Source of the DNA: Lentisphaerota bacterium
GTDB taxonomy: Bacteria > Verrucomicrobiota > Lentisphaeria > Victivallales > Victivallaceae
NCBI GenBank assembly: GCA_015061685.1
Contig: SUWD01000015.1
Span: 1 to 64,000, forward strand
Length of the DNA: 64,000 nucleotides
Direction of reading: 5' to 3'
The notes below the pieces were generated by a model that saw only the letters and a list, made by a program, of their open reading frames with translations, ran no database searches and was not told the origin of the DNA. This document shows, in pieces, positions 8,121-16,101 of the stretch (positions are counted from its first letter, which is position 1; each line of letters begins with the position of its first letter). Position numbers and translations under genes: made by a program.

Positions 8121-9109
8121 GCTCCCTCCGTAAGGATCCGGTCAAATATGGCGGTCATCTCTCTTTCGATTTCCGCAAAATCCGCCACGTCTATGGTGCA
8201 TCCGGCGGCAAGTGCATGACCGCCGCCACCGAATTGCCGGGCAACATCGACCACCGGATAACGGGAATCCTTGCTCCGCAGAGAGACCCGCCAGCCATCC
8301 TGCCGGTGGTGTACCAGCATGGCGATCACCACGTTTTCCAATCCCCGGAGAATGTCGATCAAACCCTCATCCTCCCGGAGATCAAAATCATATTTTGCCA
8401 GCAATTCATCGGTGATGCAGGCGTAAGCAAATTTGCCGCCGCATACCACCCGGAGCTGTTTTTCCACCAATTCGGATTCAAATTTGAGCTGACTTAAAGG
8501 CTTGTTGAAAAACACCTGATTGGAGATCAGCTCCAGATCAGCTCCCCGATCCAGTGCCAATGCCGCAGAACGCAGAGTATCCCCTTTGGTATTGGAGAAA
8601 CAGAAACACCCGGTATCTGTCATCATACCGGTAAGCAGAAAAGTCGCCCCTGCCGCAGTAAAAGGCAGCCGCAGAGCATCAATAAATTCCATCACCATCT
8701 GGCAGGTTGAGGCGTGTCCAGGCGAGATCCATGCTGCCGGAGCATTGAGCGAATTGCCGCCGTGATGGTCGATACAGACAAAATTTCTCGTCAGCAGATC
8801 ATCCAAAGTGAAATCACTGCCGCACCCCAATCTGGCTCCATTGGCACAGTCAAGGGCGATAAAAAGATCATATTCATCCAGCTTTTCTGCGGCAAGATCA
8901 GGCAATGCTCCGATAAAAAGCCGCTGATAACGCCGGGGCAAAGCTCCGGGCATAAGCACATCGGCAGCAATATTCTGCTTGCGGAGGAATTCCGCCATGC
9001 CGAAAGTACTTCCCAAAGCATCTCCGTCCGGTCGCAGATGGGTCAGGATCAGAGCCTTCTTTGCCGCCATAACTTTGGCAGCAACCGCAGAAAACGGGAA
9101 TTCACTCAT
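8117..9109 (-). CDS. nrnA: DHH/DHHA1 phosphoesterase, NrnA type (oligoribonuclease / pAp phosphatase)
   Basis: 330 residues. NrnA degrades very short RNA and, in many species, 3'-phosphoadenosine 5'-phosphate. DHH-domain motifs are [10 protein letters not shown] near residue 25, LDCANG, and the DHH itself in CIDHHGGN. The C-terminal DHHA1 domain contains the RSKD and [12 protein letters not shown] signatures. The start at 9109 is preceded by GGAG and overlaps the end of rbfA by 8 bp. nrnA after rbfA is a common order in bacteria, where truB usually follows; here nfo follows instead. Confidence 0.93.
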   Translation of the reverse strand: MSEFPFSAVAAKVMAAKKALILTHLRPDGDALGSTFGMAEFLRKQNIAADVLMPGALPRRYQRLFIGALPDLAAEKLDEYDLFIALDCANGARLGCGSDFTLDDLLTRNFVCIDHHGGNSLNAPAAWISPGHASTCQMVMEFIDALRLPFTAAGATFLLTGMMTDTGCFCFSNTKGDTLRSAALALDRGADLELISNQVFFNKPLSQLKFESELVEKQLRVVCGGKFAYACITDELLAKYDFDLREDEGLIDILRGLENVVIAMLVHHRQDGWRVSLRSKDSRYPVVDVARQFGGGGHALAAGCTIDVADFAEIEREMTAIFDRILTEGA

Positions 9110-9467
9110 CGCTTTTCTCCGGAGCTTCATTGAGCATGGCAAGCACCCGGTCGCCCAATTCCAGACGCCGGTCGGGTTTGAAGGCAAGAACCGGGGTGTG
9201 TTTGAATGCCAGTGTCCGGGCAAGGACTCTCTGCATATCCATCCGTTTCTTATTCAACTCCCGGAAAACTTCATTACGTTCACCGGCAGTACCGCCGAAA
9301 ATACTGATCGACACCGTGGCATTACGCAGATCGACACTGGTATTGACATCGGTCACAGAAACGAGCATATTTGCCCCGGATGCGGGCGGGAACTTCTCCA
9401 TAAAGTTGGCAAGTTCCCGTTTGATCAACTCATTGACCCGGGTCAGACGATCTACTTTTTCAGCCAT
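9102..9467 (-). CDS. rbfA: Ribosome-binding factor A
   Basis: 121 residues, normal length. RbfA is a KH-fold protein that helps mature the 5' end of 16S rRNA in the small subunit. Recognised by RLTRVNELIKRELANFM at the start, VSVTDVNTSVDLRNATVSISIFG in the middle and HTPVLAFKPDRRLELGDRVLAMLNE at the end. Its start overlaps the infB stop by one base (TGATG). Confidence 0.94.
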   Translation of the reverse strand: MAEKVDRLTRVNELIKRELANFMEKFPPASGANMLVSVTDVNTSVDLRNATVSISIFGGTAGERNEVFRELNKKRMDMQRVLARTLAFKHTPVLAFKPDRRLELGDRVLAMLNEAPEKSDE

Positions 9468-11515
9468 CAGAGAGTTGCCTTCCTGTATTCGATTTCGTAA
9501 ATTTCGATCTCGTCACCCTCGATGAAATCTGCGAAGTTGTCCAGACGGATACCGCATTCCAGACCGGCTTTGACCTCACGCACATCATCTTTGAAGCGTT
9601 TAAGACTGATAACTTCGCCGTTGTAGATAAGTTCACGGTTACGCCAGACGCGTGCTTTGGCACCGACTTTGACCAGACCGCTGTCCACCCGGCAGCCGCA
9701 GATTTTGGGGCCTTTGCTCAATTCAAAGATCTGGAGGATTCTTGCTTCACCGGTGATCTTCTCTTTGCGTTCCGGCTCAAGTTTACCGGCGAGAGCATCG
9801 GTGATATCCTCAAGTAATTCATAGATAATGCTGTAAAGACGGATCTCAACGCCCCGTTTTTTGGCGTAATCATTCACACCGGGATTGACCCGGACGTGGA
9901 AGCCGACCACCAGTGAACCGGTTGCCGCAGCAAGGTCGATATCGCTTTCGCTGATGGGACCGACGCCATTGGCGACCACTGAAGCCTTGATTTTTTCGCT
10001 GGGCAATTGTTCCAGAGATTGGGCGATAGCCTCACCGGAACCGCGGACGTCAGCTTTAATGATGATATTAAGGGAGTTGACCTCCTCTTTATTCAGCTTG
10101 CTGAAAAGGTCTTCTGCTGAATTTATCGCACTGCTGGCGAGGGTTTCCTGCCGTTTGGCGGCGACTCTTTCAGCGGCGATCTGCCGGGCTTCCTTATCCG
10201 AAGAACAGATCTCCAAACGGTCTCCGGCTTCAGGAATACCGGAAAGACCCACGATTTTCACCGGGAAACCCGGAGGAACTGATTTGACTTTTTCGCCCTT
10301 GTCATTGATAAGGGTACGGACTCTGCCGTGATGTTCGCCGCAGAGAGCGAAGTCTCCGACTTTAAGCGTACCATCCTGCACCAGAATATGTGCCGTAGGA
10401 CCGAAGCCCTGCTCCAGCTGGGCTTCCAGAACTACACCGTCGGCAGGAGCTTTGGGATTGGCTTTCAACTCCAGCATCTGGGCTTCCAGCAAAATACGTT
10501 CCAAAAGATCGGGAATACCGGCTCCGGTTTTGGCGGAAACCCGTACCGTACCGATATCACCGCCCCAGTCTTCACTGGTAAGACCGTTTTGCTGCATGTG
10601 CAGCAGCACTCTGTCCGGATCGGCTTCCGGCAGGTCGATCTTGTTGATCGCCACAATGATCGGTACTTTGGCTCCCAGGGCGTGATTCATCGCTTCGATG
10701 GTCTGGGGTTTGAAGCCTTCAGCGGCGGATACCACCAATACCACGATATCGGTGCAGTCAGCTCCGCGGGCACGCATTTTAGAAAACGCCGCGTGTCCCG
10801 GAGTGTCAATGAAAGTGATATCTTTCTCGTTGAAACGCACCGTTGATGCTCCGATGTGCTGGGTAATGGCACCGGCTTCACCGGCAGTCACGTTGGTGTG
10901 CCGCACTTTGTCCTGCAAAGAAGTTTTGCCGTGGTCAACGTGCCCCATGAAAGTAACTACCGGCGGACGCTCTTTGAGCATGGCGGGATCGACCACCGGA
11001 GCTTTGCGTACCGGAGCGGCAGGGGCGGCGGCTTTGGGAGCGGCGCCGAAAGTAAGTTCCACCCCCATTGCGGCACAGATTTTTTTGGCATTGGCATCGC
11101 TGATGGCCTGATTGATACCGGCAAGTTCGCCGAGTTTGATCAATTCGGTAATGATCTCATTTGGGCGTTTACCCAGAGCTTCAGCGAGATCCTTGACGAT
11201 CACCGGGGAAGGCAGAGTAACTGCATCCGGAGTACTGCCTGAACTTTCTTTTGCCCGGCTCTCATTGCGGGGCATATTCTTTTCCTGACCGCGACGCTGA
11301 TTTTTGTTGTTTCCGCCGCGTTTATTTTTGGGTGCGGCGATCTCCTCGGTATCGTAGAGGTCGTTGAAGTAGGATTCCACAAGTTCTATGGAATCCTCCG
11401 GAATGATATCATTCACATCTGCGATATCATCGAAACCCTGATCGTTGAGTTCCCGGACGATATCTCTTGCAGAAACGCCATACTTTTTAGCCAGACTTTT
11501 TACTGTTACATCCAT
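9467..11515 (-). CDS. infB: Translation initiation factor IF-2
   Basis: 682 residues. IF-2 is the GTPase that brings initiator tRNA to the small ribosomal subunit. An N-terminal IF2-N domain (1-55) is followed by a short basic linker (about 60-95), a second IF2-N segment (about 100-155) and an Ala/Pro-rich hinge. The G domain has GHVDHGKT at 191-198, DTPGH at 237-241 and NKID at 291-294, followed by domains II-IV. The N-terminal region is much shorter than in E. coli, which is common outside the enterics. It is 25 bp downstream of nusA. Confidence 0.97.
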   Translation of the reverse strand: MDVTVKSLAKKYGVSARDIVRELNDQGFDDIADVNDIIPEDSIELVESYFNDLYDTEEIAAPKNKRGGNNKNQRRGQEKNMPRNESRAKESSGSTPDAVTLPSPVIVKDLAEALGKRPNEIITELIKLGELAGINQAISDANAKKICAAMGVELTFGAAPKAAAPAAPVRKAPVVDPAMLKERPPVVTFMGHVDHGKTSLQDKVRHTNVTAGEAGAITQHIGASTVRFNEKDITFIDTPGHAAFSKMRARGADCTDIVVLVVSAAEGFKPQTIEAMNHALGAKVPIIVAINKIDLPEADPDRVLLHMQQNGLTSEDWGGDIGTVRVSAKTGAGIPDLLERILLEAQMLELKANPKAPADGVVLEAQLEQGFGPTAHILVQDGTLKVGDFALCGEHHGRVRTLINDKGEKVKSVPPGFPVKIVGLSGIPEAGDRLEICSSDKEARQIAAERVAAKRQETLASSAINSAEDLFSKLNKEEVNSLNIIIKADVRGSGEAIAQSLEQLPSEKIKASVVANGVGPISESDIDLAAATGSLVVGFHVRVNPGVNDYAKKRGVEIRLYSIIYELLEDITDALAGKLEPERKEKITGEARILQIFELSKGPKICGCRVDSGLVKVGAKARVWRNRELIYNGEVISLKRFKDDVREVKAGLECGIRLDNFADFIEGDEIEIYEIEYRKATL

Positions 11516-11540
11516 GATCCAAGCCCTTTCAATTTAACCA

Positions 11541-12776
11541 TCAGAGATTCTCCAGAGCGGCACGGAGTGCGTCCAGATCGATATTTTCCACCGCTTCCAG
11601 AGCGGCACTGTCGGCGGCTTTGAGACCTTCGACGGTGACGAAGCCGTTGGCAACCAGTTTAGCGGCATCGGCATCGGAAATACCGAGAGTTTCAACGAGT
11701 TTACCGGCGGCGATTTTCATCTGTTCCTCGATGGAGGGCGCCCGCTCTTTGCTGGTTTCGTCGCAAAGTTTGATCGTCCAGCCGACCAGTTTACCGGCGA
11801 GACGCACATTCTGAGCCTTGCGGCCGAATGCCACTTTGGACTGATCCTCATTGACGATGACCAGAAGTGCATGGTGTTCCTCATCGATTTTCACACTCTG
11901 CACCTGTGCCGGAAGCAAAGCATTGGAAACGTAAGTGGCAATGTCTTCGCTGTAAGGGACGATATCCACTCTTTCGGCACCAAGTTCATCGGTGATGCGT
12001 TTGACTCTGGTACCGCGGACGCCGACGCAGGCACCGACCGGATCGACCCGGGGATCGCTGGAAGCGACGGCGATCTTGCTGCGTTTTCCGGGTTCACGGG
12101 CGATTCCTTTGACGGAAACCACGCCGTCATGGATCTCGCTGACCTCTCTTTCAAAAAGCCGGGTGACGAATTCCGGGGCGGTACGGGAAACGATCAGGCT
12201 CGGCCCGGAAGTATTGATATCGATTTTAAGCAGCAGAGCATTGATGCGGTCGCCGTTGGAATATTTTTCATCCCGGATCTGTTCGCGTGCCGGCATGATG
12301 CCCTCGGCTTTTTCAAAGTCGATAAGGATGTTGCCGGCCTCAACTTTTTTCACGGTGCCGTAGATGATCTGTCCGACTCTGGAAGCGAATTCCTCCTGAA
12401 CATTCTCTTTTTCCGCCCGCCGCAGCTGCTGGGAAAGATTCTGCCGGGCTGCCTGTGCGGCGATACGGCCGAAGTTGCTCGGGGTGACTTCCCACTCGAT
12501 GCGGTCACCGACTTTGGCGTCGGGATAACGCTCAAGTACTCTGTCGATAACGATCTGGTCGCTGTTTTTCGGGACCTGATCGACCACTTCCAGCACTGCC
12601 CATGCCTGGATCCTGCCGGTCGGCGGATCGATTTTGATTTTCAATTCACTGGCGGGGTGAATACTCTTTTTGGAAGCGGAAAGGATCGCATTTTCCAAAG
12701 CTTTGATAATACTTTCCCGGCTGATGCTCCGGTTCTGACTGAGATATTCAATAACTGTCAACAATTCGTTACTCAT
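11541..12776 (-). CDS. nusA: Transcription termination/antitermination protein NusA
   Basis: 411 residues. NusA binds RNA polymerase and nascent RNA, and promotes pausing and intrinsic termination. The N-terminal domain (about 1-130) contains the family's early ISRESIIKALENAILSA. The S1 domain is around 135-200 (GQIIYGTVKKVE). Two KH domains include DPVGACVGVRGTRVKRITDELGAERVDIVPYSED, and a single short helix-hairpin-helix tail closes the protein. E. coli NusA has two acidic C-terminal repeats and is longer. No rimP gene precedes it. The leader carries an intrinsic terminator 44 bp before the start codon, which suggests control by NusA of its own operon. Confidence 0.96.
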   Translation of the reverse strand: MSNELLTVIEYLSQNRSISRESIIKALENAILSASKKSIHPASELKIKIDPPTGRIQAWAVLEVVDQVPKNSDQIVIDRVLERYPDAKVGDRIEWEVTPSNFGRIAAQAARQNLSQQLRRAEKENVQEEFASRVGQIIYGTVKKVEAGNILIDFEKAEGIMPAREQIRDEKYSNGDRINALLLKIDINTSGPSLIVSRTAPEFVTRLFEREVSEIHDGVVSVKGIAREPGKRSKIAVASSDPRVDPVGACVGVRGTRVKRITDELGAERVDIVPYSEDIATYVSNALLPAQVQSVKIDEEHHALLVIVNEDQSKVAFGRKAQNVRLAGKLVGWTIKLCDETSKERAPSIEEQMKIAAGKLVETLGISDADAAKLVANGFVTVEGLKAADSAALEAVENIDLDALRAALENL

Positions 12777-12819
12777 TTTCCTTTAAACTCCTTCGATTCA
12801 TCATTTCAAGGGACTAAAA

Positions 12820-12841
12820 AAGCGGGCAGACCGTCCCGCTT
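12820..12841 (-). terminator. Intrinsic terminator inside the nusA leader
   Basis: On the minus strand AAGCGGG, an 8-base loop, CCCGCTT, then T5. Arms are 12820-12826 and 12835-12841. It lies between the promoter at 12888-12916 and the nusA start at 12776. No minus-strand gene lies upstream of it, so it cannot be the end of another transcript. It looks like an attenuator. Confidence 0.7.
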
Positions 12842-12887
12842 GGCATCCAAAAACAATTTTTGTCCGGTCTGAAACCTTCACAACTAT

Positions 12888-12916
12888 AATATATATGCCA
12901 AACATGCCATTGTCAA
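12888..12916 (-). promoter_or_regulatory. Sigma-70 promoter of the nusA operon
   Basis: TTGACA (12911-12916) with a 17-bp spacer to TATATT (12888-12893) on the minus strand. The expected start point is near 12881, giving a leader of about 105 nt. Confidence 0.75.
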
Positions 12917-13000
12917 GTGCAGGAACGAAATCTATGCACCCGAAAAAGCTCTCACAGTACCATACTGCGGTAAACAGTGTGATTTTTTTGCAACTTACGC

Positions 13001-13029
13001 TTGAAAAATAGGTGTTTTTATGGTATTTT
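13001..13029 (+). promoter_or_regulatory. Sigma-70 promoter of guaA
   Basis: TTGAAA (13001-13006), a 17-bp spacer, TATTTT (13024-13029). The guaA start codon follows 46 bp later. No purine riboswitch-like fold was recognised in the short leader. Confidence 0.55.
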
Positions 13030-13075
13030 ATCTTTCAGATAATCATTAAAAACCTTTATATGGGATGGAATTGTT

Positions 13076-14335
13076 ATGAAACAAACCCCCGAAACCGTGA
13101 TCCTTATCGATTGCGGATGTGACGGAATCCAGAAACTTGCCCGTGCCGTCCGGGATAAACAGATCTACACCATGGTTATCCCCTGCACCGCTCCGGTCGA
13201 GCGGGTCATGGCGGAAAATCCGGTCGGTCTGGTATTCGTTTCCGGAGGCAATGAAGCCCGTCTTGCCGACGCTCAGGCGAAATTCGCCGCAGTTGGACTG
13301 CCGAAATTCACCGCAGCCGGTCTGGACGATGCCTGCAAAGTTACTGAATTCTGCATCAATGAGTGCAAGTGCAGCGGTAACTGGAAAATGGAAACCTTTA
13401 TCGAAGAAGCTGTCGCCGATATCCGGGCACAGGTCGGTGATCAGACCGTGGTGCTGGGGCTCTCCGGCGGTGTGGATTCAAGCGTCGCCGCTGCCCTTAT
13501 CCACCGGGCGATCGGAGACCGCTTGAGCTGTGTTTTCGTCAACCACGGACTGCTCCGCAAGAATGAAGCTGAAATGGTTCAGGAGATCTTCGCCAGAAAC
13601 TTCAATATGAATCTGGTCTATGTCGATGCTTCCGACCGCTTCCTTGACAAACTTGCCGGAGTCACCGATCCCGAGCAGAAACGCAAGATCATCGGTAAAG
13701 AATTTATCGACGTTTTCGCTGAAGCCGCCGAAAAAACCAAAGCTCCTTTCCTCGGACAGGGAACGATCTACCCCGATATCATCGAGAGTATCCCCTTTGA
13801 CGGCGACCCCAAAAGCGTTATCAAAAGTCACCACAACGTCGGCGGACTGCCGGAAAATCTCAAATTCAAACTGGTCGAACCTCTGGAAAGACTTTTCAAA
13901 GATGAAGTCCGTAAAGTCGGTAAACTTCTCGGTCTGCCCTCTGAATTGCTCGACCGTCATCCTTTCCCCGGTCCCTCCCTCGGCGTCCGTAATGTCGGTC
14001 CCATCTCCCGGGAAACTCTGAAAATTCTCCGTGAAGCCGATGCTATCGTCACCGAAGAATTGATCAAAGCCGACTGGTATCACAAAACCTGGCAGACTTT
14101 CGCTGTTTTCGTCCCCGTCCGCAGCGTGGGTATGAAAAATCATAAGCGTACTTACGATTATGTTATCGCCATCCGCTCCATCAATACCGTGGATGCCGTT
14201 ACCGCCGAAGTCGTCCAGCTGCCCTGGGAACTGCTTTTCAAGATGTCCGAACGCATCATCGCTGAAGTCGATGGCGTCAACCGTGTCGTTTACGACATCA
14301 CCCAGAAACCCCCGGGCACCATCGAATGGGAATGA
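13076..14335 (+). CDS. guaA: GMP synthase with a shortened, catalytically empty glutaminase domain
   Basis: 419 residues; normal bacterial GuaA has about 510-525. The enzyme aminates XMP to GMP using ATP. The ATP pyrophosphatase domain is complete: SGGVDSS at 130-136, [11 protein letters not shown], the dimerisation domain with [12 protein letters not shown], and the correct C-terminus GTIEWE. The glutaminase part keeps only the first strands ([24 protein letters not shown]), then jumps after about 90 residues to the linker [22 protein letters not shown]. The catalytic Cys of GxCYGMQ and the later His and Glu are absent. It should therefore use free ammonia or a separate glutaminase subunit as in archaea. 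No frameshift is visible; the reading frame is clean. Confidence 0.93.
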   Translation: MKQTPETVILIDCGCDGIQKLARAVRDKQIYTMVIPCTAPVERVMAENPVGLVFVSGGNEARLADAQAKFAAVGLPKFTAAGLDDACKVTEFCINECKCSGNWKMETFIEEAVADIRAQVGDQTVVLGLSGGVDSSVAAALIHRAIGDRLSCVFVNHGLLRKNEAEMVQEIFARNFNMNLVYVDASDRFLDKLAGVTDPEQKRKIIGKEFIDVFAEAAEKTKAPFLGQGTIYPDIIESIPFDGDPKSVIKSHHNVGGLPENLKFKLVEPLERLFKDEVRKVGKLLGLPSELLDRHPFPGPSLGVRNVGPISRETLKILREADAIVTEELIKADWYHKTWQTFAVFVPVRSVGMKNHKRTYDYVIAIRSINTVDAVTAEVVQLPWELLFKMSERIIAEVDGVNRVVYDITQKPPGTIEWE

Positions 14336-14371
14336 TTTGCTTTTCGTTTTGCAAAAAAGAAAAGCAGGTAA

Positions 14372-14412
14372 AAAACCTCCGGAAAATTGCTTTCCCGGAG
14401 GTTTTATTTTTT
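14372..14412 (+). terminator. Intrinsic terminator behind guaA
   Basis: Arms AAAACCTCCGG (14372-14382) and CCGGAGGTTTT (14395-14405) are perfect complements and are followed by ATTTTTT. The A-rich 5' flank suggests that it could also work on the other strand. Confidence 0.9.
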
Positions 14413-14452
14413 CCGCAGTCTGCGGTGGTTTTGTTCCATGCGGAGTTTGTAA

Positions 14453-14690
14453 CTCGCTACGCTCGACAAGCGGTGGTACGGACATGTACAGACATGTACG
14501 GACAGCTGTGGATAGTCAGCAGTCTGCGGTGGCTCTTGGTTATGCTGCCTCACGTTCACCCGTCATGCAATTTTTGCATGACATCGCTTACGGCAGGTGG
14601 TGTCGCCTTGCGGCGACTTAACCACCTGCGGCGGATGTTTCGCCGCTTGACCACGTCTCTGTACGATGGAGAGCGAAATTTTTTTATTTT
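14453..14690. repeat. Dispersed intergenic repeat, copy 2
   Basis: The same ordered blocks as copy 1 at 4423-4631. There are three 10-bp units here (14477, 14487, 14497; the middle one is TACAGAC). A segment of about 80 bp absent from copy 1 carries two hairpins: GTCATGCAA/TTGCATGAC at 14562-14582 and a longer stem from 14593 to 14629. A T-rich end abuts the antiporter stop codon at 14691, just as copy 1 abuts chrA. The role is unknown; it might be a REP- or MITE-like element or a transcript-end structure. Confidence 0.7.
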
Positions 14691-16085
14691 TTATTCTGTC
14701 TGGTTCTTCTGACTGCATTTGTAGAGCCACAGCGGAATACAGACAAATATCACCGTACCGATCAGCAGGAACGCAATGTACCCCAGTACATACCACGCTC
14801 CCTTTTCCCGGACTCCCGGAGTCGGAATAAATCCCGTGATAATGGCAAAAAGCGACGTAAGAAAGGCGATTCCGGAAACCACCCACATACCGAATTTACC
14901 ACCGGGTACTTTGTACGCCCGGGGAATATCCGGCTTGCTGTAACGCAGTTTGATCGCCGCCGCAAACATCAGCAGATACATTACCATATACAATTGTGCC
15001 GTCAGTGCCGACATCAGCCAGAATGCCCCGCTGATCGTCGGCATGAAAAGCACCACCAACGCCAGAAGCGAGGAGATCACCGCCTGAATAATCAGAATCA
15101 CCGTCGGCATACCGGCACTGTTGCGGTGCTGCCAGCATTTGGGCAGATAACCCTCTTTGGCAACTTCAAGAACCCCTTTCGACGGTCCCAGAACCCAGGT
15201 CACAACCATGGTCAATGCCCCGTAAGAAAGCAAAAAGCACATGACCGGAGTCATCCACGGAATATGGAATATCTTGAACATCGCCGCAAACGCCTGATCC
15301 GCTCCCGCCGCCAGACTGATCTCATTCGGCGGAATCACCAGCGCAATCGCCAATGCTCCGAGCACACTCAATAATATCACCAGAAAACATGCCATGAATA
15401 TCGCTTTGGGAAATTCCCGTACCGGATTTTTCATCTCCGTAACGTGGATCGCCGACATCTCCATACCGGCAAGAGCAACCATCATACCGGATAACAGCAT
15501 AAGCTGATTCCAGTTGCCCAGATCCGGGATGAGAGCTTCGGTGCTGAATGTGATCTGCGGCGTTTTCCCGGCGATAATGTAGCCGATCGCCATCAGAATT
15601 ATCGCCGCCCCGGGAATCAGCGTGCCTGCCAATGCCCCCGAACTGCTCAACCACGCCGACAAACGCATCCCCCGGAAGTTGAGAAAGGTCGCCAGCCACA
15701 GCATTACCCAGATGGTTATCAGCACAAACCAGCGGTTCTGTGCCCATGCCGGATTGAAAACATAGGCGATCGACGAGGCGACAAAGGTCAGCACCGCCGG
15801 AAACCACGGCAAGTTTTCCACCCATTGCATGAATACTGCCACAAAACCCCATTTCGGCCCGAATGCCTCTTTCACCCAGAGGTAAACACCGCCGTCTTCG
15901 GGCCAGGAGGATGCCAATTCAGCAGAAACCAGTGCCGAGGGGACAAAAAAGCATACCGACGCCATGACCAGATAAAATATCACACTGTAACCGTATTCCG
16001 CTTCCGATGGCAGGTTCCGCAGCGATAATACCGCCGCCACTGTCAGAAGCGACATCGTACTGACACTCATAAATGTTTTTTTCAT
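14691..16085 (-). CDS. APC-family amino acid antiporter (AdiC/GadC type)
   Basis: 464 residues with about twelve membrane helices. It belongs to the amino acid-polyamine-organocation family, glutamate/GABA antiporter branch. The first helix has the broken MSLLTVAAVLSLRNLPSEAEYG region, and ELASSWPEDGGVYLWVKEAFGPKWGF follows as in GadC and related exchangers. The gene lies 16 bp behind an AdiA-like decarboxylase. The pair very likely imports the amino acid and exports the decarboxylated amine, which uses up internal protons in acid. The substrate (arginine/agmatine suggested by the partner) is inferred from the neighbour, not from this sequence. Confidence 0.87.
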   Translation of the reverse strand: MKKTFMSVSTMSLLTVAAVLSLRNLPSEAEYGYSVIFYLVMASVCFFVPSALVSAELASSWPEDGGVYLWVKEAFGPKWGFVAVFMQWVENLPWFPAVLTFVASSIAYVFNPAWAQNRWFVLITIWVMLWLATFLNFRGMRLSAWLSSSGALAGTLIPGAAIILMAIGYIIAGKTPQITFSTEALIPDLGNWNQLMLLSGMMVALAGMEMSAIHVTEMKNPVREFPKAIFMACFLVILLSVLGALAIALVIPPNEISLAAGADQAFAAMFKIFHIPWMTPVMCFLLSYGALTMVVTWVLGPSKGVLEVAKEGYLPKCWQHRNSAGMPTVILIIQAVISSLLALVVLFMPTISGAFWLMSALTAQLYMVMYLLMFAAAIKLRYSKPDIPRAYKVPGGKFGMWVVSGIAFLTSLFAIITGFIPTPGVREKGAWYVLGYIAFLLIGTVIFVCIPLWLYKCSQKNQTE

Positions 16086-16101
16086 CTTTTACCTCCTGCA
16101 C

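Noticed and set aside
14372-14412. Regulatory riboswitch behind guaA
   Set aside because: It is a simple perfect stem with a T-tract directly after a stop codon, so it is a terminator.
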